Source: Dunaliella salina
Taxonomy: Eukaryota > Chlorophyta > Chlorophyceae > Chlamydomonadales > Dunaliellaceae
Assembly: GCA_002284615.2 (NCBI GenBank)
Contig: MU069468.1
Location: forward strand, 758,534 to 773,596
DNA: 15,063 nt
Direction of reading: 5' to 3'
Position numbers and translations under genes: made by a program. Positions 1 through 8,102 of this stretch are shown in pieces. How positions within the stretch are numbered: the stretch's first letter is position 1; each line of letters starts with the position of its first letter. The notes below the pieces were generated by a model that saw only the letters and a program-made list of their open reading frames with translations, did not search any database and had not been told where the DNA came from.

Positions 1-53
<53 letters not shown>

Positions 54-58
54 TGTGT
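1..58. repeat. (GT)n microsatellite
   Basis: The window opens inside an almost pure GT tract with a single A interruption near position 47. It probably lies in an intron of the RAD54-like gene that starts upstream. An open frame of alternating Cys and Val through it is a product of the repeat and not a gene. Confidence 0.98.
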
Positions 59-60
59 CC

Positions 61-94
61 GCGTTCCTACCCCAACCGCGTTCCTACCCCAACC
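61..94. repeat. 17-bp tandem duplication
   Basis: Two identical copies of GCGTTCCTACCCCAACC follow each other directly downstream of the GT tract. The interval from here to the first exon (about 95-392) shows no recognisable coding similarity. I read it as intron. Confidence 0.9.
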
Positions 95-322
95 CCCTTG
101 TGCAGGTAAGGTATGCACACTGTACATCTTGATCTCAATGTCATGGCTGTCCTGTTTTCCCCAAATGCATGCACGGTGCTTGATATGCCTCAATCTGATG
201 TCTGTCCATTTCCCAGTGTGTGTGGAACACCAAAGTCAGCCGACCTGAGATTTGTCCTTGTATGCCTTAATGTCCTTGCTTCAGCTAAGCTGCCTCTGTA
301 GGCAGGTACAGCCTAACAGGTA

Positions 323-387
323 CCCTTATCCTATCATATCCTATCCTATCATGTAACCTTATCCGATCCTATTCTGTACTATCCTTG
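323..387. repeat. TATCC-type pentanucleotide microsatellite
   Basis: Degenerate repeats of CCTAT/TATCC run up to the splice acceptor of the first exon in the window. The pyrimidine-rich tract may double as the polypyrimidine stretch of that acceptor, which ends TTGCACAG at 392. Confidence 0.8.
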
Positions 388-392
388 CACAG

Positions 393-516
393 GCAAGATG
401 TGTGTGCTGGATGGGCTGCTGGATGCCATTCTTGCCGCTGGAGACTGTGTGGTGATTGTGTCCACATCCACCAGTGCACTGGACTGCATAAACAAGCTGC
501 TGCTGCAGCCCAAAGG
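393..516 (+). CDS. RAD54-like: RAD54/RAD54B-like DNA translocase, exon a (start of helicase lobe 2)
   Basis: RAD54-family proteins are SNF2-type dsDNA translocases that act in the nucleus with RAD51 to promote strand invasion and remodel filaments and chromatin. This exon encodes the start of the C-terminal RecA-like lobe: GKMCVLDGLLDAI, then VVIVSTSTSALD, matching the family pattern SGKM-VLD...KVVLVSNYTQTLD. The acceptor is TTGCACAG ending at 392, and two bases complete a codon begun in an exon outside the window. The last two bases GG (515-516) precede the donor GTGGGT. Joining to 3589 keeps the frame. The usual SNYTQT motif reads STSTSA here, a divergence worth noting. Upstream exons with the Walker A/B lobe are not in the window. 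Placement in the RAD54 family is firm. The tail resembles RAD54B slightly more than RAD54. Confidence 0.88.
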
Positions 517-619
517 GTGGGTGGTGCAGGACAAACACCAGGTTGAGGTTTACCTTGGTACATCGCATGCAATGGGGAAAAATGGACAGGCAGGTCAAGG
601 CAGCTCAAGAAATACAGGA

Positions 620-720
620 AACTGTGATTGTGTCCACTTCCACCATTGCCCTGGACTGCAGCAGCAGCTTGTGTAAACACAAGCTGCTGCTGCAGCCCAA
701 CGGCTGAGTGGTGGTGCAGG
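620..720 (+). repeat. Duplicated 3' part of RAD54-like exon a
   Basis: This stretch repeats exon bases from about 447 to 530, including CTGTGATTGTGTCCAC, the CTGGACTGCA block, the CTGCTGCTGCAGCCCAA block and the GTGGTGCAGG that follows the donor. It carries an in-frame TAA and lacks the exon's intact donor context, so it is unlikely to be used as an exon. It seems to be a local tandem duplication that then acquired a hairpin (656-695). Confidence 0.85.
656..695. repeat. Perfect 18-bp hairpin with TAAA loop
   Basis: CTGCAGCAGCAGCTTGTG (656-673) is followed by TAAA and then its exact reverse complement (678-695). The parental exon has only CTGCATAAACAAGCTGCTGCTGCAG at this place. The left arm looks copied from the right arm, as template switching at a quasi-palindrome would do. 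Confidence 0.95.
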
Positions 721-904
721 ACACGTTGGGTCTGCAGAGGGAACATCAGGGGAAACATCAGGGTGTGTTGCAAAAAACGGCGCTCACCAGAATTCAGCAG
801 TAGGGGTGTCGGAGAGCTCAAGAAGTGGACCAAAGTGTACTGACTCAACAACATGTGGGTGGGTCTTGTTGAGCTTGCACCAATTCTCATACTGGGTAAA
901 GCCT

Positions 905-1234
905 ATCCATACCTAACCCCGCCTCTGTTACGACCATGAAACCATGCCTTGGGGAAATTACGGTTACCCTCAATCCTGCCCTAATCAAGAGGTTCCTCGG
1001 CCTAAGCACACCTGGAACCTTCGTATCTTTGCTGTTTGGAACACTGCAGCTCGACTCCATCTTGACAACCATGACAAAGACTGGCTACAGGGCCTAGCAG
1101 GCGCTGTACAAGAAGTCACAGAGTGGAAGCTAATGAGTGTCAGCAGCCACCCTGCTTTCTATCCAAAGCATGATGACATGCCAGGTTTCAGTGAATTGGA
1201 ACACCTCCCATTTGACAAACAACACATCTCCAAA
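905..1234 (+). mobile_element. LINE remnant, segment between reverse transcriptase and RNase H
   Basis: I assign this to the same plus-strand non-LTR element as the RNase H downstream, because removing the transposon at 1235-1711 joins the two in one reading frame. Two frames are informative. One gives NPALIKRFLGLSTPGTF then LLFGTLQLDSI (about 972-1060). The next frame gives DWLQGLAGAVQEVTEWKL and HPAFYPKHDDMPGF (about 1080-1190). A frameshift therefore lies near 1075-1090. A minus-strand relative of the STPG...LLFG part lies at about 4925-5020. The 5' limit is not sharp, and I see no reverse transcriptase upstream, so the copy is 5'-truncated. Confidence 0.6.
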
Positions 1235-1711
1235 TACCGTACTACTTTTATATCACCCAGCAAAAATAATGTTTTGGAGGGGTGCGGGATGACTGCGGGA
1301 CAACTTGGAAATAATTATTTTACGGGCTGCGGGATTGTTGTGGAATTACAAAAATAATTATTTGAGATCATTTAGTGTTGAGCAAGGGAGGCCCTGTAGG
1401 CTTTGGAGGGGCTCATCAGCTGGAATGCAGCTTCTTCAAGCCCTCCCCATCTTTGAGGCACAGCAGGAGGGAAGCAGGAAGCAGGGGAGGATGAAGTTCC
1501 AGGAAAGAGCTTGCTCGGCAGCATGCAATGGCAGGTCCTACATGCATGCAGGTAGTATCAGTGAAGTAAATGAGCAAGAGGGGGGGTCTGCCCCTGTGGG
1601 AATGTGCGGGACTACCAAAAATAATTACGGAAGAGGGTGCGGGGTTGGAGCGGGATTGTGAAAATATGTATTTTTTTCAGGGGTGCGGGATGGTCACCTG
1701 GTAGTACGGTA
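1235..1711. mobile_element. Non-autonomous inverted-repeat DNA transposon (MITE-like), copy 1, 477 bp with TA duplication
   Basis: The ends are TACCGTACTAC (1235-1245) and its exact complement GTAGTACGGTA (1701-1711), with TA as the probable target duplication. Just inside the right end is GGTCAC, six bases from GTACGGTA; the left end has a degenerate TATCACC. The interior carries repeated GGGGTGCGGGAT-like subterminal words near 1278, 1321, 1633 and 1680, and AAAATAATTA blocks. There is no credible transposase. Removing one TA plus the element restores an open LINE frame across the junction (TAC at 1235, 1236 and 1712). Small frames inside it are not genes. The TA target suggests the Tc1/mariner superfamily, but I do not recognise the terminus. 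Confidence 0.85.
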
Positions 1712-2265
1712 CCCGAGAACTTCACGCATGAGTATCCAAGGTACAGACTTGCTATCCAGTCAATCCAATAGCGTCCTCACTCTCAGAGGTGCTGACTAGA
1801 GGAAATGGGCATACACGGATGGCAGCTGCCTCGTGCAGAACAGCAAGCAAGAAATTGGGGCAGGCGTATACTGCCCACTTACTGACAACAAGAACTTGGT
1901 AGAACCAAATGGTTATGGGATCACTAAAACCATAACACGAGCTGACTTGGCAGCAATTGCTGCTGCTATCATTACCAAATGCAAATGTTGCATGAGATAG
2001 CCTCATCTCTCTTAAACAAATGCGTAAACAAGCTCTTTACCCTGAGAAGCACCTGAGGAATATCCAAGGAGACATCCTTAGAATGATTTCATCTCTCATT
2101 ACTCAAATTCAATCTTACAAAGTGAAAACTCATGCTGGCATCGCTGGAAATGAATGTGCAGATGCTATTGCAAAACAACAGGCAAAGCAAGCCCAGAAAT
2201 GCGTGGCAGACACTGAAATTCCCGATGCAGGTGCTGGCGGAAATCCATGTACACGTATTTTTTGA
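1712..2265 (+). mobile_element. LINE remnant, RNase H domain (decayed)
   Basis: RNase H of a non-LTR retrotransposon, which would remove template RNA during target-primed reverse transcription. Visible landmarks are YTDGSC (about 1812-1829, first catalytic Asp), RADLAAI (about 1940-1960, where the usual catalytic Glu reads Asp), DSLISLKQM (1996-2022, third acidic residue, just after a TGA at 1993-1995), and THAGIAGNECAD (about 2128-2163, the C-terminal His/Asp motif). A TAG precedes the TDGS motif (about 1788-1790), and a frameshift lies between RADLAAI and DSLIS. The copy is therefore dead. The 2266-2460 stretch continues the same element with several stops. Confidence 0.8.
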
Positions 2266-2460
2266 TTAGCCAAGGAAGAAAAAAGATTGCATGCCGCGGG
2301 TACATTTACAGATCCCCCACCTGCCCCCATGCTCACCTATCTACCCAATCTTCAAGGTGCTCTCAAATTCCACATGCATACTAAACACAAACTTGGATAT
2401 GCCAATGCCAAAGCAGGCTACTACTCTTACTATCAAAACTTATTGCCGCATGTAAATTAA

Positions 2461-2765
2461 AAAAGATCAGCATTACCTTCAGAAATGTGCCCTACATTTT
2501 TGCTCCTATGAAGCACACCATCCTGCAGTATTGCACAGGCACCCTCTACAACCAAAAGCATGTAGTCCATTTTAAAAGATCTACTGACCCGTCATGCCCT
2601 CTTCCAGGCTGCCATCAATTGCACAGCACACTCCTCATGCTCTCAGGCTGCCAGAACCATATCTTCTCCAACATGAAAACTGAACGCCATAACATTGCTG
2701 TCAGAATGTTACAAAAGCACTCGGCAAAAGCCCTGTGGGAGCAGGCCTGGTCTACACAGACATAG
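2461..2765 (+). mobile_element. LINE remnant, CCHC-type zinc finger region
   Basis: An open stretch contains CPLPGC, then H and LSGC (about 2594-2652), followed by NMKTERHNIAVRMLQK. A CCHC finger directly upstream of a restriction-like endonuclease is the layout of R2-like and Dualen/RandI non-LTR elements. The middle His spacing is imperfect (HSTLLM where a D-S-x-x-H pattern would be expected), which fits decay. The next open segment (2735-2998) overlaps in another frame, so a frameshift lies near 2735-2760. Confidence 0.65.
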
Positions 2766-3345
2766 GGAGCGATTTAACTTGCACACCAAACCTCCCTAAA
2801 CATGTCTCAAACAGAACTACACCTACTTACTTCTTCCCTCATAACCTTCAAGACAGGAAATGGTTCAACTCAAGTCGAACAGCTGCTATTTTGGTGACCT
2901 CCTATAATCCGAGCCTGCTTCTAACAGTGTTTCTCCTACCCATTCACATCACGATTTGTGCAGTTCCACAAAGCGGACCACCAGAACTAGCCGCATGAGG
3001 CAACCCCATGAAGAGCGAATAAACGCCATGTGCACCTAATAGAAATCAAGTTCTGTAAAGACACAAGGCGCATCAATTGAACGCGGCAAAGCAGCAGCAT
3101 GCTGACCTTTGTAAACTTATTAGCGCAAAAGCTAAAACAATTCACCCTTTTCTCCTGGGTGTAGGTGGAACTATTTACGCTGAGCATACCCTGAGGCAAT
3201 TCAAGCAACTAGGATTGGATCATCAGCGTGCCACAAAGCTTGCTCAACAACTTCATGCCCATTCTGTTCAATATGCCCACAAACTAGTCACCACACGCCA
3301 CGCTATCGAAAACACAAGTACTTCCCACAGCCAGGTTCTAGAGCC
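2735..3345 (+). mobile_element. LINE remnant, probable restriction-like endonuclease C-terminus (decayed)
   Basis: After GAGLVYTDIGSD comes SSRTAAILVTSY (about 2872-2908), where intact relatives would be expected to carry a PD dipeptide. Then IEIKFCKDT (about 3039-3063) resembles the E-x-K half of a PD-(D/E)XK nuclease. The end reads PFLLGVGGTIYAEHTLRQ, then VQYAHKLVTTRHAIEN (to about 3312). A nuclease here would nick the target DNA for integration. The nuclease assignment is inferred from position and the partial motif. The order RNase H, CCHC, endonuclease fits Dualen/RandI-type elements. Several frameshifts and stops break it. Confidence 0.5.
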
Positions 3346-3506
3346 AGGTGCTTGTAGTAAACCTCCAGATCCCCATTGGCATGTCTTCACTCACTTCTTG
3401 TGGTGGAGGGGGCATGGCTCTTTGTGTGCCTATGTGTCTCCTTTTCCTTAATTGGTATAGGAAGAGTTTCTCTGCCTACGTTCACGTTTTTCTTTTCCAT
3501 ACAATT

Positions 3507-3507
<1 letters not shown>
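3346..3507 (+). mobile_element. 3' untranslated end of the Dualen-like LINE
   Basis: Blocks such as TTGTGGTGGAGGGG, GTGTCTCCTTTTCC and GAGTTTCTCTGCCTA recur in the same order at about 11757-11845, downstream of a second copy of the same C-terminal codons. This marks them as the shared 3' end of the family. Here the element runs into the (CA)n tract. Confidence 0.75.

Positions 3508-3570
<63 letters not shown>
3508..3570. repeat. (CA)n microsatellite
   Basis: A pure CA tract of about 60 bp sits between the LINE 3' end and the splice acceptor of exon b. It leaves only about 18 bp before the AG. It may have grown from the LINE tail or may be older intron sequence. Open frames through it are artefacts. 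Confidence 0.97.
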
Positions 3571-3573
<3 letters not shown>

Positions 3574-3588
3574 CGCACGCACATGCAG

Positions 3589-3673
3589 GTTGTCTGTGAA
3601 GCGCATTGATGGCTCAGTGGGTGTGGATGAGCGCCAAAGCAGTGTGGACTCGTTCAACATGGGCCATGGGCAG
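3589..3673 (+). CDS. RAD54-like: RAD54/RAD54B-like DNA translocase, exon b
   Basis: The acceptor ACATGCAG ends at 3588. The first base completes the Gly codon begun in exon a. The next 28 codons read SVKRIDGSVGVDERQSSVDS then FNMGHGQ, matching the family segment Y-R-LDG-(T/Q)...R..V-FN that leads into motif V. The exon ends in phase 0 at CAG with donor GTGGGG. The RLDG-like IDGS and the FN pair are the diagnostic residues. Confidence 0.88.
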
Positions 3674-4636
<963 letters not shown>

Positions 4637-4746
4637 CGGACCTCCAAGCACAAGGTCGGATTTGGCGGGACGGACAGAAGAAGCCTTGCTCCATCTGGCG
4701 CCTGCTAACAACGGGGACCCTGGAAGAAAAGATTTACATGCGGCAG
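4637..4746 (+). CDS. RAD54-like: RAD54/RAD54B-like DNA translocase, exon d (motif VI)
   Basis: Two bases complete the codon from exon c, giving [19 protein letters not shown]. This is helicase motif VI, with the conserved Q...GR.WRDGQKK carrying the arginine finger. It then reads [19 protein letters not shown], the family's RLL(T/S)-GT-EEKI-QRQ segment. RLLTTGT is closest to RAD54B. The exon ends in phase 0 with donor GTGAGC at 4747. Length and phase agree with both neighbours. Confidence 0.95.
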
Positions 4747-5372
4747 GTGAGCACCAGCCAAAGTGCGGCACAGAAATGAGTGGCACAGTAATAATGTGGC
4801 TTGCTTTTTGAATCCGGGCACGCATGGAACTTAGAGCAGAATGGCTGCTGGCACTGTTGAGCCTCTGGGGCATCTGTTGCTAGGCCCTGTAGCCAAACTG
4901 GGTTGTGGTTTTTTGCATGGACTCACTCACGCTGCAGCGCCCAAACAGCAAAACCCAGTTGTAAATTCCAGGTGTGCTGAAGTGCTGGTATTCCTTGACT
5001 GAGGTGGGATTGAAAGGCGTTGTAAGTAACAAAGGTGTTCAGTATTGTTCCAAGTTTGCTGCAAAGGTGAAGATAGGCAGCCCTCCCAGAAACAAGTTTG
5101 GAGAATAGGTTAATTATCATGGCCTCACCCCAAACAGGGATGAACATGAATGTGGCAGTAATCTTTTGTTGAGAATGGCGGAGTAAATGGCATGCCTCAA
5201 ATATTGGATTTTAGGCTCCTCATCATGAATGGGATTGCATACTGAGAGGCAGCTGAACAGATATACCTCAAAAAAAGATCTAGAAGGGATGAATAATCGG
5301 CACGGGTGACAGGGATTTAACAATTTCCTAACGGCCTGGAATGTTGACTCCTATGGATGGTTGTGACTGCAG
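4747..5372 (+). other. Intron of the RAD54-like gene with an antisense LINE remnant
   Basis: The donor is GTGAGC and the acceptor GACTGCAG ends at 5372. The central and right part carries a minus-strand retroelement fragment described separately. The first 170 bp show nothing recognisable. Confidence 0.75.
4925..5330 (-). mobile_element. Antisense fragment of the Dualen-like LINE (or a relative)
   Basis: On the minus strand, about 5020-4925 reads FNPTSVKEYQHFSTPGIYNW then VLLFG. This corresponds to NPALIKRFLGLSTPGTF...LLFG in the plus-strand LINE at about 972-1040, with clear nucleotide similarity (AGCACACCTGGAA and TTGCTGTTTGG are shared). The rest to about 5330 has open minus-strand segments but no motif I know, so that limit is a guess. 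It is not a host exon. Confidence 0.5.
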
Positions 5373-5543
5373 ATAGTAAAGGGTGATTTGGCCAGCGCAA
5401 CCATGGGCGCAGCCGGGGCAGCTACAGGCAACGGCAGCAAGCAGTTTTCCCGTGAGGAGCTGCGGCAGCTGTTTACACTCAGCTCGCCTGACACTTGCGA
5501 GACCAAGACCCTCCTAGAAGCGCATGCAAAGGGTGCAGAACAG
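5373..5543 (+). CDS. RAD54-like: RAD54/RAD54B-like DNA translocase, exon e (C-terminal tail)
   Basis: The acceptor GACTGCAG ends at 5372 and the phase is 0 at both ends. Joined to exon d it reads RQIVKGDLAS, a Gly/Ala-rich linker, then KQFSREELRQLFTLSSPDTC and ETKTLLEAHAKGAEQ. RAD54B-type proteins have the same arrangement after EEKI-QRQ: a short linker, F(S)-EEL--LFTL, then D-THD-L. Retention of the next intron would keep the frame open to a TAA at 5736-5738, because the following repeat unit is 153 bp. The donor used here is GTGGGG, as after exon b. Confidence 0.85.
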
Positions 5544-5922
5544 GTGGGGTTACCGTGTGTACCGTGTGTAGTCAGCAGTAACAAGCAATTATGCCGTCAA
5601 AAGCTGCAAAAGCTGCGGCAGCTGTTTACACTCGGCTTACCTGACACGTGTGAGGCCAAGGGTCTCCTAGAAGCGTACGCAACGGGTGCAGAGCAGGTGG
5701 GGTTACCTGCTGTGTGTACCGTGTGTAGTCAGCGGTAACAAGCAAATATGCCGTCAAAAGCTGCAAAAGCTGCGGCAGCTGTTTACACTCGGCTTGCCTG
5801 ACACGTGTGAGGCCAAGAGCCTCCTAGAAGCGCATGCAACGGGTGCAAAACAGGTGGGGGGAATAGTGAGGGAGACAAAAGCCCTCCTGGAAATGCATGC
5901 GGTGGGCGCAAAATAGGTGGCA
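5457..5922 (+). repeat. Tandem duplication of the exon e 3' end with its donor (three copies plus a partial fourth)
   Basis: The units start near 5457, 5610 and 5767; the fourth, partial and diverged, covers about 5871-5922. Each holds CTGCGGCAGCTGTTTACACT, a GACAC-TG-GA block, CTCCTAGAAGCG and GGTGCA-A-CAG|GTGGGG, followed in the first two by a GTGTGTACCGTGTGTAGTCAGC spacer. The spacing is 153 bp then 157 bp. The copies could act as alternative exons or be inert. The fourth ends GCAAAATAG where the others have GCAGAGCAG or similar. Confidence 0.92.
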
Positions 5923-5997
5923 TCGCCGAAAGGGTGAATAATTGCTTGTCCCTCTAAAATGGTTCATGGGATGTTTTTCTTGCCGGGTGCATGTGTA

Positions 5998-6136
5998 GGC
6001 TCTGACAGGAGCACTGTTCGCGAAGGCTTGCCGGTAAAGGTACCTGAGGTGATGCAAGCAAGTGTGGTGCGCATGCTGGACCAGTCCAAACCTGCCGTCC
6101 TTGACCTGTCCATGTGCCTGCAGAAATTTTGTGAAA
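5998..6136 (+). other. Possible further RAD54-like exon, unresolved
   Basis: After an acceptor-like GCATGTGTAG the frame reads GSDRSTVREGLPVKVPEVMQ then ASVVRMLDQSKPAVLDLSM, and stays open to 6240. It could be part of the poorly conserved RAD54 tail. The phase does not fit directly onto exon e: in phase 0 from 5998 a TAA comes after 12 codons. The exon limits and even coding status are uncertain. Confidence 0.3.
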
Positions 6137-6273
6137 AATGTTTCCTGGTGGCGTGCACCCTCTTTGTCTTCTCCATTTGCTTGCAGTGCCAGTGTGGGTG
6201 TTGGCTCCCAGCTGGAGTTCTGGATATGTTTTCAGCTTAAAAAAGTCACTTCACACGCTCATGTTGCTCACAG

Positions 6274-6432
6274 GCTTCCATGCAATGGCTGGATGTCAGC
6301 GCAGGCCTTACGCAGGCTGGCTTGCCTGCCCACGTGCAACAGGCGTTAGCATCTGCGCTGCACACATCCATGGTCAGTGCTGCATCCATCCATCGGCCAG
6401 CACAAACGGCTGATGTAGACGGTAGCGCATGA
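6274..6432 (+). CDS. Candidate terminal exon of the RAD54-like gene
   Basis: After TTGCTCACAG (ends 6273), 52 codons run to a TGA at 6430-6432: ASMQWLDVSAGLTQAGLPAH, then VQQALASALHTSMVSAAS and so on. RAD54B-type proteins end with a short segment of the form Q-W...L-D..L......SF-F. A QW followed by a helical, leucine-rich stretch is compatible with this, but the final SF-F motif is not evident. Position and acceptor support it; sequence support is weak. Confidence 0.35.
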   Translation, partial: ASMQWLDVSAGLTQAGLPAHVQQALASALHTSMVSAASIHRPAQTADVDGSA

Positions 6433-6960
6433 CAAGGATTACAAGGAAAGAGCCACTCAGTCAAAACGCATGACTGCTGGGCTATAATGAAAATTTGGTT
6501 GGTTTTTAAGGAAAGGGTAGCGCATGTCAGATTTCCCAAAATGTGCAATGAGCCTGCACCTTTGGGCTGGGAATCGATGCAGACATGCTTGTTATGAAGC
6601 TCTTTGATCCCGCATTCTGACCTTTGAAAATGAAAAATGTGGTGTTCACAGCATGCCTTATGTACGGACGTAGCAGCAGTGTTTGGCTCTTGTTTGTCGG
6701 CTGAAAAATGGTGAGCAGGGCGGTCCAGGCTTCATTTTTAGAGGGCGGGGTTTTTAAGTCCGTGCCCTTTGGTGGAGGTCACGGGGAGCCCTTTCCTTCA
6801 CTTTAGTGGCCAAATAGCATGCGTAGATCTTTCTTTCTTGCTTCATTCCCTGAGGGTGCACTGTGGGTTCTACTCCTGGCGGGGGCGATTGTGGATGCCC
6901 TTTCCTCAATGCACGCTTTGAGATCGCTAAATGCGTAGAGCGTTGGAATTTTGAAATTGT
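6433..6960. other. Non-coding interval downstream of the RAD54-like gene
   Basis: I see no recognisable gene here. GGTAGCGCATG occurs twice (6420 and 6516). I found no volvocalean-type TGTAA polyadenylation signal soon after 6432, which leaves the gene's true end open. A minus-strand open frame (about 6754-7050) has no similarity I recognise. Confidence 0.5.
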
Positions 6961-7080
6961 TTTTTCAAGGTGCGCTGAGGTTGGTAGCGTGTCGTAGCTG
7001 GAGGATGCACTTGACCTTTTTTTTCCAAGGTGCGCTGAGGTTGGTAGCATGTGGTAGCTGGAGGATGCACTTGACCTGAT
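6961..7080. repeat. 60-bp tandem duplication
   Basis: Two adjacent 60-bp copies (6961-7020 and 7021-7080) share TTTTTC-AAGGTGCGCTGAGG, TTGGTAGC and AGCTGGAGGATGCACTTGACC and differ at a few bases. Because 60 is a multiple of three, an open minus-strand frame passes through both, giving a 20-residue repeat that starts VKCILQL. Confidence 0.95.
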
Positions 7081-7216
7081 CCGTCATGCGCGCAATGCGC
7101 ATAATGCGCTCCATTTCATGAGCCCGGTGCACTTCACCTAGCCGATCATAAGCCAGGACTGCAAAACACGAAGGTGCAAGTTTATTCATTGAGAGCAAAA
7201 AACTGATCGCAAGCAT
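6965..7216 (-). other. Unidentified minus-strand open segment, possible exon at 7076-7158
   Basis: Downstream of a TTTTGCAG (minus strand) the frame reads LAYDRLGEVHRAHEMERIMR then IARMTDQ, charged and helix-prone. It ends at CAG|GTCAAG, just where the 60-bp tandem duplication begins. Composition and flanking sites are exon-like, but I do not recognise the protein. Further minus-strand open segments at 7216-7514 could be neighbours of the same unknown gene. It could equally be chance. Confidence 0.22.
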
Positions 7217-7704
7217 CAGCGAATGATGTATCCAGCATCACCAGCGATGGCGGCATCAACTATTTTCTCAGCAGCTGCTCGTGAGGGTCCTCGAAAAGAT
7301 GTGTGTACTTGCAAAGGCTTGGGTTTAGACTTACATGGGTGTACTTGAGTAGAAAGCCTCTTCCATGGCAGAGCGCCCAAGCGTTTCGCGACATTTTCAT
7401 ATGTATAAAGGAATTGGTGCCTGTACCTGTGGAGGATTTTCCCGCCACAATGTAGCGCCCGAGGATGTTGAGGCATGTACTTTTCTGAGCACAGAGGTAT
7501 TTCTTCAAGGCCAAAAGTGGGTTTGTCCGAGAAGTTTTGTTAAGAAGTAACGTGACCTTGCCAGAACTTCTTTAGCCTGCAATTTGGTGAAAAGGAGGAG
7601 GTGGTTTGGGTGATGCATGATTATTCGAAACACAAAGGCTCAATTCAGAGGTTCATTTTTTTGGAGGGATGGTAGGTGCATGGAGATTGCGACTGGGAGC
7701 TCAC
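7216..7704. other. Unassigned interval with minus-strand open segments
   Basis: Minus-strand frames at 7216-7476 and 7260-7514 overlap. One ends SRAAAEKIVDAAIAGDAGYI, which looks protein-like but matches nothing I know. From 7560 to 7704 I see nothing. Confidence 0.25.
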
Positions 7705-7939
7705 TACCGTACCGCTACGTGACCATTACGCTTTGTATATCTTTTTTTCAAGGGGTGCGTAATGCATAATGGGGTTTTTCAGGGGGTTGCAGAAAGGTGC
7801 AAAAAGGTGTTTGAAGATGTGCCAGGGTGCATAATGGTGCGTGGAAAAAACCTTTGAGCAGGGTGCGTACTGTCGTGTAATAGAGGTATTCAATTGCTGA
7901 AAAAAGGGGGGTGCAAACTGGTCACTGAGCTGTACGGTA
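7705..7939. mobile_element. Non-autonomous inverted-repeat DNA transposon (MITE-like), copy 2, 235 bp
   Basis: The left end TACCGTAC-N6-GTGACC (7705-7724) mirrors the right end GGTCAC-N6-GTACGGTA (7920-7939). The right end of copy 1 (1692-1711) has the same words with the same six-base spacing. The interior again has GGGGTGCG-like words (near 7753, 7830, 7859 and 7908) and no coding capacity. TA lies at both outer ends as the probable target duplication. Confidence 0.85.
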
Positions 7940-8102
7940 TGTAACAGTTACGACCTGCGTGTTTGATTGGATAATTTAGTGCAAGTCAAGAGGCTCATGA
8001 CACTCGGAGCCAGTGTGTCTCAGTCTGCGTTGAAAGTAGGAGCTCTTTTAACTGCAGCAGCCTATTTGGTTTTTCCCTTAACTTCCTATAATATAAATGT
8101 AA

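Larger units (their letters stand above)
517..3588 (+). other. 3.07-kb intron of the RAD54-like gene
   Basis: The intron has donor GTGGGT and acceptor ACATGCAG. It is phase 2, leaving GG|G across the junction. It is enlarged by a duplicated piece of the preceding exon (620-720), a decayed plus-strand LINE (about 905-3507), a DNA transposon inside that LINE (1235-1711) and a (CA)n tract just before the acceptor. The interval 721-905 shows no recognisable feature beyond a short AACATCAGGG direct repeat near 740-763. Confidence 0.8.

Noticed and set aside
3..248. Open frame starting with alternating Cys-Val
   Set aside because: It is a translation of the GT microsatellite with no protein-like continuation.
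369..890. 173-codon minus-strand frame
   Set aside because: It is antisense to exon a and its duplicate, low in motifs, and explained by the CAG/CTG-rich sequence.
944..1357. 137-codon plus frame as a host gene
   Set aside because: It is interrupted by the transposon end at 1235, and removal of that element continues it into a LINE RNase H.
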